Positions 1 to 7,261 of a stretch of 8,362 nt of DNA are shown here, piece by piece. The stretch comes from an uncultured Helicobacter sp. (GTDB taxonomy: Bacteria > Campylobacterota > Campylobacteria > Campylobacterales > Helicobacteraceae): positions 1-8,362 of the forward strand of contig CALVAF010000058.1 in the NCBI GenBank assembly GCA_944325475.1. Direction: 5' to 3'. The translations under genes and the position numbers were made by a program. Position 1 is the stretch's first letter. Each line of letters starts with the position of its first letter. Under the pieces are notes generated by a model. It was not told where the DNA came from. It searched no databases and was given only the letters and a program-made list of their open reading frames with translations.

Positions 1-530
1 CTTACCCCACCATCAACTTCAATAAGACAGCGAGGATTTTTGCTTTCAATTTTGTCCTTTAAAAGTTTGATTTTATCTAAAACATTAGGGATAAATTTTT
101 GCCCTCCAAAGCCCGGATTCACACTCATTAATAAAATCATATCCACCGATTCTAGTAAATAATCTATACATTCTAAAGGCGTGTGCGGATTAAGCACGAT
201 TGCAGGGGAGATTCCATAATTGCGGATTTTTTGGACAAGGCGGTTGGCATGCTTCTCTTCTTCGATATGAAAAGAAAGGTATTGGGGTTTAAGTGGGGCG
301 AATAAATCCACAAAAAAGTTATTGTTTTGCACCATTAAATGAATATCAAGTGGCTTTGTGGCAGCTTTTGTGACAGCGCTAACTACCACTGGACCCATTG
401 TGAGATTAGGGACAAAATGCCCATCCATGACATCAATATGAATCAAATCACAACCTGCCTTGCAAATGGCTTTGATTTCCTCATTGAGCTTACCAAAATC
501 GGCTGAAAGAATGCTTGGAGCAACTAACAT
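1..530 (-). CDS. rpe: Ribulose-phosphate 3-epimerase, C-terminal end cut by the window edge
   Basis: The enzyme interconverts D-ribulose 5-phosphate and D-xylulose 5-phosphate in the cytosolic pentose phosphate pathway. I translated 176 codons from the ATG at 530 down to base 3. The protein opens with MLVAPSILSADF, the usual family start, and is a TIM barrel. Visible family motifs are HIDVMDGHFVPN (residues 31-42; H31 and D33 metal ligands, D33 also the expected catalytic acid/base), DIHLMV with H64 as a third metal ligand, the phosphate-loop region MSVNPGFGGQKF (135-146) and EVDGGV, whose D173 is the second catalytic Asp. The family is about 210-220 residues long, so roughly 40 residues are missing past the left edge. 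An AAAGG ribosome-binding site lies at 538-542, 7 bases before the ATG. The gene is divergent from fbp, which uses related sugar phosphates. The identification is secure. Confidence 0.97.
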   Translation of the reverse strand, partial: MLVAPSILSADFGKLNEEIKAICKAGCDLIHIDVMDGHFVPNLTMGPVVVSAVTKAATKPLDIHLMVQNNNFFVDLFAPLKPQYLSFHIEEEKHANRLVQKIRNYGISPAIVLNPHTPLECIDYLLESVDMILLMSVNPGFGGQKFIPNVLDKIKLLKDKIESKNPRCLIEVDGGV

Positions 531-560
531 TGTTTTGCCTTTGTTGTTTTAATGGGGGTA

Positions 561-569
561 ATTTTAGCA
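561..569 (-). promoter_or_regulatory. Probable sigma-70 extended -10 element for rpe
   Basis: Read on the minus strand, the sequence is TGCTAAAAT: an extended TG, one base, then TAAAAT (566-561). Transcription would begin near 554, giving a leader of about 25 bases before the rpe ATG at 530. A T-rich stretch precedes it, as is common in Campylobacterota, where a -35 box is often absent. This is inferred from the sequence only. Confidence 0.5.
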
Positions 570-630
570 AAAAAGTGGGAAGTTCTTTCTAAAATTCCGC
601 ACAATAAGCCATAAAAAACATATTTTTAGG

Positions 631-636
631 TATAAT
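631..636 (+). promoter_or_regulatory. Probable sigma-70 -10 box for the fbp-metG operon
   Basis: A perfect TATAAT preceded by TTTTTAGG matches the typical Campylobacterota vegetative promoter: T-rich upstream, strong -10, no clear -35. Transcription would start near 643, about 20 bases before the fbp ATG at 664. A GGAG ribosome-binding site sits in that leader at 652-655. No comparable promoter was seen before the downstream genes, which suggests it drives the whole cluster. Confidence 0.65.
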
Positions 637-663
637 GAACCATTCATTTTTGGAGTTTTTGGA

Positions 664-1524
664 ATGCAAAAGCAGCTAGAGCAGGATTTAGAGAGTATTT
701 TTGCAGTCATAAAAAGTGCTTCACTAAAAGTGTATGAAGTGCTTAAAAAAAGTATGGGTGAATACGCTCAAACGACCAACAAGACGGGTGATTTACAGCT
801 TCAAGCTGATGTGTTAGCTGATAAGATTTTTCAGGATTCTCTCCAAGAGCTAAAAATCGTGTGTCAAATTTGCAGTGAGGAGCAAGAAGAAGCGGTGAGA
901 TTCCACGAAAATGGGGCTTATAGCATCGCTTATGACCCCCTTGATGGCTCTTCACTTATGGGGGCGAATTTGAGCGTGGGGAGTATCATTGGAATCTACC
1001 AAGGGGATTTTTTACCTCAAAATCTCATAGCAGCTGCATATGTGGTGTATGGCATGGTAGTGGGAATTGGCTTTGCCTCTGTGCTTAAAGAGGGAGTGGA
1101 TTATTATGTGTTTAATGGCGAGAATTTCGAATTTCAAAAAACCCTGATTCTCAAAGAAAAAGGTAAGCTTAATGCCCCCGGTGGGACGCAAAAATATTGG
1201 AGCAAGGAGCATAAAGCTAAGATGGAATCATTGTTTGAAAACGGATATCGTCTGCGGTATAGTGGTGGAATGGTGCCAGATTTGCACCACATTTTGGTTA
1301 AAGGCGGAGGATTGTTTTCTTATCCAAGCACGCAAGATTCTCCTAAAGGGAAGCTTAGAATGCTTTTTGAAGTGTTTCCATTTGCTTTCATTTTTAAGAG
1401 GGCAGGGGGAGGGGCTATTAATGGACAAAAGGAGCTTTTAGAGCTTGTTCCAAGCCATTTGCATGATACGACATCTTGTTTTTTTGGAAGTAAAGAGGAG
1501 ATAGAATTTGTCAGAAGTTATTGA
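664..1524 (+). CDS. fbp: Fructose-1,6-bisphosphatase, class I
   Basis: The enzyme hydrolyses fructose 1,6-bisphosphate to fructose 6-phosphate and inorganic phosphate, the committed step of gluconeogenesis, in the cytosol. The 286-aa protein carries the metal-site motifs SEE (71-73) and DPLDGSS (91-97), the substrate region RYSGGMVPDLHHIL (198-211), and the FBPase signature GKLRMLFEVFP (229-239) with the metal-ligand Glu at 235. Its length is close to what I recall for the Helicobacter enzyme; it is shorter than the roughly 330-residue E. coli protein, mostly at the N-terminus. The ATG at 664 has GGAG at 652-655. Its last codons overlap the start of the next gene by 17 bases, and the ribosome-binding site of that gene lies inside fbp. 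It appears to be the first gene of the operon. Identification is very secure. Confidence 0.97.
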   Translation: MQKQLEQDLESIFAVIKSASLKVYEVLKKSMGEYAQTTNKTGDLQLQADVLADKIFQDSLQELKIVCQICSEEQEEAVRFHENGAYSIAYDPLDGSSLMGANLSVGSIIGIYQGDFLPQNLIAAAYVVYGMVVGIGFASVLKEGVDYYVFNGENFEFQKTLILKEKGKLNAPGGTQKYWSKEHKAKMESLFENGYRLRYSGGMVPDLHHILVKGGGLFSYPSTQDSPKGKLRMLFEVFPFAFIFKRAGGGAINGQKELLELVPSHLHDTTSCFFGSKEEIEFVRSY

Positions 1525-1816
1525 GAATACAGAAGTAGCCCTAAGGGATTTGAAAGAATGTCAAAGTCGGCATAATGTTTCTAGTTGCGAGTTTTGCAGA
1601 GAAGCTGCGAGATGTGAGAAAAAAGAAAGTTTTGAAGAAATGGTGGTTTTAAATCTTCAAGAAAACACTAAAGTCTTACAAGAATGCCAAAGAGAGCAGA
1701 ATTTCTTCAGTTGTTTGCAATGTCAGAAAATCTTGGATTGTAGTGTTAGGAATCGTTATGTGAGCGCGGTTTATCTTAGTATGAATAAAGGGAATGGAGG
1801 AAGTTTTGAGTTCTAA
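1508..1816 (+). CDS. Small conserved-looking protein with tandem four-cysteine motifs, function unknown
   Basis: The 102-aa product is not a known enzyme. It contains two copies of the motif C-x8-C-x2-C-x5-C: C18, C27, C30, C36 and C60, C69, C72, C78. The repeats are offset by 42 residues with identical spacing and share an ECQ lead-in and an SCxxC core. This suggests two metal sites (zinc or Fe-S) or paired disulphides; no signal peptide is visible, so a cytosolic metal-binding role is more likely. The start is TTG at 1508 with AGGAG at 1496-1500, 7 bases upstream, inside the fbp end. Its own 3' end overlaps metG. From memory, Campylobacter jejuni also has a small hypothetical gene (Cj0839c) between fbp and metG, which would make this its positional counterpart. 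That it is a real gene is supported by the cysteine periodicity, the ribosome-binding site and the filled operon gap. Confidence 0.85.
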   Translation: MSEVIENTEVALRDLKECQSRHNVSSCEFCREAARCEKKESFEEMVVLNLQENTKVLQECQREQNFFSCLQCQKILDCSVRNRYVSAVYLSMNKGNGGSFEF

Positions 1817-3752
1817 ATTTTATATCACAACCCCGATTTATTATGTCAATGATGTCCCGCATATCGGACATGCTTATACGACAATTATTGTTGATACTTT
1901 AGCGCGATTCCATAGAATGCAAAATGAGGAAGTGTGGTTTCTCACAGGCACAGACGAACATGGGCAAAAAATCCAACAATCTGCACAAAAAAATCATAAA
2001 AACCCCAAAGAATATGTTGATGAGATTGCTGCAAAGTTTAAAAATCTCTGGGATAGCTTTGGAATTAGCTATGATGTTTTTATCCGTACCACTGATTCTT
2101 ATCATAAAGAGAGTGTGCAAAATGTATTTGCTAAGATGTTTCAAAAGGGTGATATTTATAAGGGCGAGTATGAGGGGAATTACTGCATTTCTTGTGAATC
2201 ATTTTTTGCAAAATCCCAGCTTGTCAATCACAAAAACTGCCCAGATTGTGGCAAAGAAACAAGTCTTTTAAAAGAAGAGAGTTATTTTTTTAGATTGAGT
2301 GCTTATGAGGAGAGGCTACTAGAGTGGATTGAGGCAAATCCTGATTGTATTTTGCCTCGAATGCGCCGTAATGAAGTGATTAATTTTATTAAGGCAGGTT
2401 TGGAGGATTTGTCTATCACGCGGAGTAATTTTGATTGGGGGATTAGGTTACCTAGTGGGATTGAGGGTGATGATTGTAAGTTTGTGATGTATGTGTGGTT
2501 GGATGCGTTAATGAATTATCTTAGTGCTTTGGGTTATGAAAATTCCAAGCAAAACAAAATGGAATTTTGGCCTGCAAGTTATCATCTTGTGGGTAAGGAT
2601 ATTTTGCGATTCCATGCGGTGTATTGGCCGGCGTTTTTGATGAGTTTGGAATTGCCGCTACCAAAGCATATTGCAGCACATGGTTGGTGGACTAAAGAGG
2701 GTGCAAAAATGAGTAAAAGTATCGGTAATGTGGTCAATCCAAAAGAAGTCGTGGAATCTTATGGGATTGATTGTTTTCGGTATTTTGTGCTGCGGGAAGT
2801 GCCTTTTGGGCAAGATGGAGATTTTTCGCAAAAAGCGTTGATAGAGCGGTTTAATGCAGATTTAGGAAATGATTTGGGGAATCTTTTAAATCGTCTTTTG
2901 GGAATGGGGGCGAAATATTTTGGAAATTCCTTAAAGGTGGAGTTAGAGAGCTATAAGCGGTCTTTTGAAGCAGAATCTAAGGAAGTTAAGGAGATTTTAG
3001 GTAGTCTTTCAAAATTTATGGAGGAAGTGCAGATTCATCGTTATTTGGAGGAGATTTGGAAAATCTTTAACCTTGGGAATGGAATTATTGCAAAAAAAGA
3101 GCCTTGGAGGCTTATTAAAGAGCAGAAAGAAAAAGAAGTAGCAGAGCTTTTGGTGTTTGTGGCAAACTTGCTGATTAAGGGTGCGTTAAGCTTGTATCCC
3201 TGTATGCCAGATTGTGTGCAGAAAATTTTAAATGTGTTTGGGCTAGAATCAAATGCAGAGAATTATCGTAATTTTGTGTTAGAGGATAAGGTGCTAAATG
3301 AAATCTCGCTTAGCCCCATTCCAGCCCTTTTTCCAAAGATTGAGGAAGCACCAAAAGAGGTAGAAGTAAGCCCTAAAGTAGATGATAAGCAGGATTTGCA
3401 GAAATTAGAGCCACTAATGATAGAAAATGTCATTTCAAAAGAGGATTTTTCGAAAGTAGAAATCAAAGTAGGGACGATTGTAGAAGCAGAGATTCTGCCT
3501 AAAAGCGAGAAACTTTTGAGGCTTAAGGTGGATTTGGGCGAGAGCAGAGTAAGACAGATTTTAGCAGGAATCAAAGCCTACTATGCGCCACAGGATTTGA
3601 TAGGTAAGCAAGTGTGTGTGTTAGCTAATCTTAAGCCCGCTAAATTAATGGGTGAGATAAGCGAGGGAATGATTCTAGCAGCTAAAGATGAAGCGGGAGT
3701 ATCGTTTATTATGCCGCAAAGCCACAGAAAAAATGGGACTAAAATTAGTTAA
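1806..3752 (+). CDS. metG: Methionyl-tRNA synthetase
   Basis: The enzyme charges tRNA-Met with methionine using ATP. It has the class I Rossmann fold with YITTPIYYVND and the HIGH motif HIGH at about residues 19-22, a zinc knuckle insert with CxxC pairs (C127, C130 and C145, C148), and the KMSKS loop at 301-305. An alpha-helical anticodon-binding domain contains the KKEPWRLIKE region. After an acidic, Pro-rich linker comes a C-terminal tRNA-binding OB-fold (about residues 541-648: KVEIKVGTIVEAEILP to SEGMILAA), typical of dimeric bacterial MetG. I chose TTG at 1806 (648 aa) because GGAGG at 1796-1800 is spaced 5 bases from it and translation then begins MSSKFYITTP, close to family starts. An in-frame ATG at 1794 (652 aa) has a GGGA only one base upstream, a poor arrangement. 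The gene overlaps the preceding one by 11 bases. Confidence 0.96.
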   Translation: MSSKFYITTPIYYVNDVPHIGHAYTTIIVDTLARFHRMQNEEVWFLTGTDEHGQKIQQSAQKNHKNPKEYVDEIAAKFKNLWDSFGISYDVFIRTTDSYHKESVQNVFAKMFQKGDIYKGEYEGNYCISCESFFAKSQLVNHKNCPDCGKETSLLKEESYFFRLSAYEERLLEWIEANPDCILPRMRRNEVINFIKAGLEDLSITRSNFDWGIRLPSGIEGDDCKFVMYVWLDALMNYLSALGYENSKQNKMEFWPASYHLVGKDILRFHAVYWPAFLMSLELPLPKHIAAHGWWTKEGAKMSKSIGNVVNPKEVVESYGIDCFRYFVLREVPFGQDGDFSQKALIERFNADLGNDLGNLLNRLLGMGAKYFGNSLKVELESYKRSFEAESKEVKEILGSLSKFMEEVQIHRYLEEIWKIFNLGNGIIAKKEPWRLIKEQKEKEVAELLVFVANLLIKGALSLYPCMPDCVQKILNVFGLESNAENYRNFVLEDKVLNEISLSPIPALFPKIEEAPKEVEVSPKVDDKQDLQKLEPLMIENVISKEDFSKVEIKVGTIVEAEILPKSEKLLRLKVDLGESRVRQILAGIKAYYAPQDLIGKQVCVLANLKPAKLMGEISEGMILAAKDEAGVSFIMPQSHRKNGTKIS

Positions 3753-3761
3753 AGGATTGTT

Positions 3762-4829
3762 GTGAAAAAAAGAGGCGTCCAAATGGGTGTGAATGAGATT
3801 GTTGAAGTTGCGTTTGGCACGCTTTTAAATCAGCCTAGTATCTCATTTTTTAGTCAGATTTGCGATAATGTGGAGAAAGTCAAAAAAGGAGATTTGTTTG
3901 TTTCTCAAGACACAAAGGAGATTCAAAAGGCGATTGAGCTAGGTGCTTTTGGGATTCTTTTTAGTGGGGAAATTGCAATGAGTGATTGTGAGGTGGCTTG
4001 GATTAGTGTCGAAAATTTAGAAGAATCGCTTTTGCGAATCTTGCGACATTATTTGATTATTAATAACAAAATTTTATATGCCCTAAATAGTGAGGAATAC
4101 GAGCTAAGCCGACAAATTTTGATTCCTAAAAAGAATTTTGCTTATTGCAGCGGGTCTTTGGTGGAATTGATTGCTTTTGTGGTTGAGGGTGGGGAGTTTG
4201 CCTATCTCTTGTATGATAATCATGCAAAAGTGGAGTTTGAGAAACTTCCGCAATTGCAACAAGAAATCAAAACGCTAAACCTCCAAAAAATCCCCGATGA
4301 AGCCTTGCCTTTTGTAATTAATTCCTTTTCTTTGTTTGGAATCAAAGTTTTTTACCAATCCATTGATTATTCTTTGCCCTTACCCAAGCTTTTTGTGCAG
4401 CCTTTAGCAAGAGTGGTGAAGTTTGCTGAAGAGCATTTTTTTGAGGTGGATTTGGCAAATTTAGAGGGGATTTCAAGCTTTAAACCTTTGTATTTAGATG
4501 AACGTGGGTTTATCTCTAAGCCCGGTGCGACTAATAAAGTCGCGCTAACTTGCGTGGAAATTCATCTCTATAAGCAGTTTTTGGCGTATTTTAGCCTGTA
4601 TGCGAAGTGGGCAAAACTCGTGCTTTTTATCCCCAAAATTTATCAAGAGCTTTTTGCGCCCTATGCGGAGGTTCAGACTTATGTGGATAAAGAGGAGCTT
4701 TTTTCTCTAGTTTTGTTGCGAAAATATAATTTTGCTTTAGTTTTTGGTGTGGAGTTAGGGGAGTTTGAAGAGCGATTTAGTGGAAGGGAAGAGGAGCAGA
4801 ATCTCTTTAGCCTACTTGATGAAAAATAA
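3762..4829 (+). CDS. Hypothetical protein with a Mur-ligase-like N-terminal domain
   Basis: The 355-aa protein is not one I can name. Residues about 25-105 follow the layout of the MurE/MurF N-terminal UDP-binding domain: KVKKGDLFVSQ (39-49), then AIELGAFGILFSGE (57-70), then a strand WISVENLEESLLRIL (80-94). No Mur P-loop (GxxGKT/S) or other ATP-binding motif is present, so ligase activity is not expected. The remainder has several hydrophobic strands and a conserved-looking segment LDERGFISKPGATNKVAL (245-262). There is no signal peptide or membrane helix, so it is probably cytosolic. The start is GTG at 3762 with AAAGGA at 3751-3756; an in-frame ATG at 3783 with AGAGG at 3771-3775 is an equally possible start. 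It follows metG by 9 bases, so co-expression is likely. The Mur resemblance is my reading of pattern, not a search result. Confidence 0.85.
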   Translation: MKKRGVQMGVNEIVEVAFGTLLNQPSISFFSQICDNVEKVKKGDLFVSQDTKEIQKAIELGAFGILFSGEIAMSDCEVAWISVENLEESLLRILRHYLIINNKILYALNSEEYELSRQILIPKKNFAYCSGSLVELIAFVVEGGEFAYLLYDNHAKVEFEKLPQLQQEIKTLNLQKIPDEALPFVINSFSLFGIKVFYQSIDYSLPLPKLFVQPLARVVKFAEEHFFEVDLANLEGISSFKPLYLDERGFISKPGATNKVALTCVEIHLYKQFLAYFSLYAKWAKLVLFIPKIYQELFAPYAEVQTYVDKEELFSLVLLRKYNFALVFGVELGEFEERFSGREEEQNLFSLLDEK

Positions 4830-4847
4830 AATAATAAAGGATTATCA

Positions 4848-5237
4848 ATGAAAATAGCCGTGCCTGTTTATGATGAAAGTTTAAGAATCTTTGGGAATAC
4901 TGGACACACGCCGTTTTTTGCGGTTTTTGAGCAAAAGGGAAGTGGAATGTTTAAGCAGTTTAGTTTGTTAGAGCTGCGGGAGAATCCACGTGGAAATGTA
5001 GAGGCGAGCGAGGGTTGTTCTCATAAAGATTCTGATATGACACAAGAGGAGCAAATTGCACACAAGCTAGAGCATAATGTTTTAGGGGAGATTATCAAGG
5101 ACTGCCAAGCAGTGCTAGTCAAAAAAGCTTGTAAAAACACTGCAAAAGTTTTTTTGGAATGTGGTATTGAGATTTATAAAATTAACCAAGATTGTCAAAA
5201 TGCAAAGGATTCTTTTAAATACCTTGCTAAGAAGTAA
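4848..5237 (+). CDS. NifX/NifB C-terminal-like (dinitrogenase iron-molybdenum cofactor family) protein
   Basis: The 129-aa product begins MKIAVPVYDESL and has GNTGHTPFFAVFE (16-28) and a late ECGIEIYKI (104-112). These match the RNase-H-like fold of the NifX/NafY/NifB-C family, which binds iron-molybdenum cofactor precursors in diazotrophs and has many stand-alone members of unknown role elsewhere. Five cysteines (C57, C86, C95, C105, C116) plus His at 20, 59, 72 and 76 could bind a metal or Fe-S cluster. No other nitrogen-fixation gene is in view, so a cofactor-carrier or metal-binding role is more cautious than a nif function. AAAGGA at 4836-4841 lies 6 bases before the ATG. It is the last gene of the operon, 18 bases after its neighbour, and is followed by a probable terminator. 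Confidence 0.85.
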   Translation: MKIAVPVYDESLRIFGNTGHTPFFAVFEQKGSGMFKQFSLLELRENPRGNVEASEGCSHKDSDMTQEEQIAHKLEHNVLGEIIKDCQAVLVKKACKNTAKVFLECGIEIYKINQDCQNAKDSFKYLAKK

Positions 5238-5277
5238 TTGATTGCAGAAATTTTAGGAAGGATTGCAACGAATAAAT

Positions 5278-5308
5278 TTGCTAGAATCTCGCAATGCTTT
5301 TTATTTTT
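5278..5308 (+). terminator. Possible intrinsic terminator of the fbp-metG operon
   Basis: A short hairpin pairs TTGC (5278-5281) with GCAA (5291-5294), then AG with CT after a T/C mismatch, closing on an AAT loop. It is followed by TGC and two T5 blocks at 5298-5302 and 5304-5308. It lies about 40 bases after the last stop codon. The stem is weak, so the call rests mainly on its position and the T tract. Confidence 0.45.
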
Positions 5309-5589
5309 GATTGTTAATTGATTTGGCTTACAAAGTTTTAATGCTTCAGTATAAAATGAGTAGAATGGTAGTTTGTTTGTAAAATTTTGGGGCAAAAAGT
5401 TATCAAGCTACCATTAATTTGTTTTGTGTTTTTTAATGATTACTTACAAGTTTATTGGAATTGTCTAGGGCTATTAATTTAAGATTTCATAGACTTTTAC
5501 TGCTATTATTTTGTTGAATTATTTTCTGTAAATATGGGATTTTGTTTTTAGGATTGTTAGTTTTTCGCTGGATTGATTGGATAGCTCAA

Positions 5590-5620
5590 AGAGATATCTC
5601 TAGCCAAAAGGGCTAAAGAG
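5590..5620. repeat. Palindrome plus adjoining stem-loop
   Basis: AGAGATATCTCT (5590-5601) is a perfect 12-bp inverted repeat. It abuts TAGCC-AAAAG-GGCTA (5601-5615). The second stem can extend by pairing CTC (5598-5600) with GAG (5618-5620) across a two-A bulge, which competes with the palindrome. It could be a transcript structure or a protein-binding site; a terminator is less likely because the following T5 (5629-5633) is 8 bases from the stem. Confidence 0.4.
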
Positions 5621-5699
5621 GAATGAAATTTTTAAAAGTAAGTTGGTTTGTGTGGTGATTTTCCAGCTTTTTATCGATTAACTTTGAAGTTTCATAAGA

Positions 5700-5719
5700 C
5701 CCAAGGCAAAAACCTTGAG
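5700..5719 (-). terminator. Possible transcription terminator of the autotransporter gene
   Basis: Read on the minus strand, CTCAAGG (5719-5713) pairs with CCTTGGG (5706-5700) around a six-base TTTTTG loop. One pair is a T-G wobble that would be a C-A mismatch on the plus strand, so the structure favours minus-strand RNA. It begins 14 bases after the autotransporter stop codon at 5733. Only a short U-rich run (TCTTAT) follows, so termination efficiency is uncertain. Confidence 0.45.
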
Positions 5720-5732
5720 TTTGATAGTATGA

Positions 5733-7261
5733 TTAGAATCTATATTTGATTCCTACATTACCACTAATATAAGTTTCATTTTTAGAATCCACTTTGCCTG
5801 CTAAGATTTGTTTGGCACCAATTCCCGCATTTAAAGATAGAGCATCAGTGATTTCTACATTACCACCCATTACAAGTTGTCCATAAGTTTTCTTTTTGTC
5901 TTCTCCTGCAATGCTAAAGCTTGTGCTAGAACCTACGAATCTCCCCACATAATCATCACCATTATTGATGATGTATTGTTCGATTTTTGGAGTTACAAAT
6001 AAATATGATGAAGGGCTAAAGTATTTTCTAGCTTCTAATCCTATTTCTAAGCTGACAGAATTGTTTGTGTTAGATTCGACGCTTTGAGCCAAGATAGTTC
6101 CATGCTCTGTATAGCTAGGTGTGTGAGAATAGTAGTAATTCACTCCAGCAAATGGTTTTAAGAAAAATCCATTATCCATATCAAAGACTTTACCCACATT
6201 TGCGCTAATTCCAAAGAATTTTTTATTAAAATCAGAGGTATTTACTCCAGCGATGTTTGAAACTCTTTGGTTGGTTTGTCCAAGTTGTCCATAAGCTCTT
6301 AGGTTAAGCTCCCAAGTTGGAGCAATTTTGATTTGAGAATAAACACCAATTTGGAAGTTATCAGATTCTTGGTTAAGCAAAGTATCTTGTAATTCTGTAT
6401 TTGCATAAGTTACATAAACACCAAATAAAAAATTATCTGTTACATTTTCATCAATACCTATGCTAATCCCATACAATCCACCAGATTTGCCATCAATAAT
6501 ATTGGCACCCCCAAAAGCATTTGCCCATATAGCCGCATTATAAGTTTCATAATAGCTATAAACTGCATCACTTCTGCTAGCAGTTGAAGCTGCAAATTTT
6601 TCTTTGGAGAGTGATTGATAAGGATTGTTTGCTCTTGCAATTTGAGAGCTAATTGCCATATCATTAGAAACATTAATTGCAGTCATCATTGATGAGGAAG
6701 CGTCTGTGAAGTTTGTCGCGCTTCTTGCAGAATCTCTAATGTCTTTGAAGAATGTTTGGTTAGCGATAACTTGCGATATTTGTTGGGTGTGGAGGTTTGA
6801 ACCTGCAATACTTGAGAGGATTTTAACAGATTCGCCAGTGTTTCCTGAATTTTTTGCCAAAGAAACCAGTGGAGCGAGCTTCTCATTCATACCATTTAAA
6901 ATAATCTCACCAAACAAAGCATAATCATTGCGAGTTTTTATTGCCTCTAAAATGCTATTTGTCAAAGAATAATCCTCTGCATTAATTCTAGGCGCTAAAG
7001 CTTGAAGTATAAGGATTTTTAATTCAATAAGCTTTTGTGTTTTTTCTGCATTTGTAGTGCCATCTGTTAAACTAGAAATTTGTGTTTGAAGTTGGTTGAG
7101 TTCAGTTTTTCTCTCTGTTAAATTAGTAATTGCAGCTTTGATGGCTTCAAGCTCATTATTATTAGAGTTAAGATTGTTTGTGTTTTGAGTTAGCATTTCT
7201 TGATTGTTGGCAATTTGAGTGTTTAAAGTATTGATTTGATTTTGTAATTCTGTTTTTTTTT
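5733..7261 (-). CDS. Autotransporter C-terminal part: coiled-coil linker and outer-membrane beta-barrel, out of frame with its passenger
   Basis: This is the 3' part of a single autotransporter gene (5733 to beyond 8362), read in a frame different from the upstream part. After the A9 tract it continues TELQNQINTLNTQI with Leu/Ile heptads to about 7070, then a mostly helical segment. A classic autotransporter beta-domain of about 269 residues follows (about 6542-5736), opening with YNAAIWANAFGG, passing GLYGISIGIDENVTDNFLFG, and ending GNVGIKYRF. The alternating strands and terminal Phe are the outer-membrane (BAM) signature. The barrel would sit in the outer membrane and export the passenger. 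The frame stays open upstream to a GTG at 7331, but residues there are Lys-rich and lack the heptads of the other frame, so translation there is probably not genuine. Without a frame change this part lacks a signal peptide. The layout recalls Helicobacter VacA-like paralogues. Confidence 0.9.

Larger units (their letters stand above)
5238..5732. other. 495-bp intergenic region between convergent genes, no gene found
   Basis: This stretch separates the end of the operon from the end of the autotransporter gene. Stops are frequent in all frames, and the one longer minus-strand frame (5195-5395) has no family features or good ribosome-binding site. Structures seen are the two probable terminators (5278-5308 and 5700-5719), a 12-bp perfect palindrome AGAGATATCTCT at 5590-5601, and an adjoining hairpin TAGCC/GGCTA at 5601-5615. 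A TATAAA-like sequence at 5350-5355 could serve as a -10 but has nothing obvious downstream. A tRNA or rRNA was not recognised. Confidence 0.6.

Noticed and set aside
745..751. A7 run in fbp and other 7-base runs (T7 near 1479 and 2285) as phase-variation tracts
   Set aside because: The reading frames are intact, the genes are housekeeping enzymes, and 7-base A/T runs are expected by chance in DNA this AT-rich.
4500..4560. KPGATNKVAL in the 355-aa protein as a degenerate Mur ATP loop
   Set aside because: It lacks the Gly-Lys-Thr/Ser core and lies far downstream of where the loop would follow the N-domain; the likeness is probably chance.
5195..5395. A 66-codon minus-strand open frame in the intergenic region
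   Set aside because: It overlaps the end of the NifX-like gene on the other strand, has no recognisable motif and no good ribosome-binding site, and covers the probable operon terminator.
5623..5658. Tiny plus-strand frame MKFLKVSWFVW after AGAGG
   Set aside because: Only 11 codons, ribosome-binding site 2 bases from the ATG, and no gene downstream on this strand that a leader peptide could control.
5238..5732. CRISPR array, tRNA, IS element or attachment site in the intergenic gap
   Set aside because: No regularly spaced repeats, no cloverleaf, no terminal inverted repeats and no transposase fragment were found by eye.
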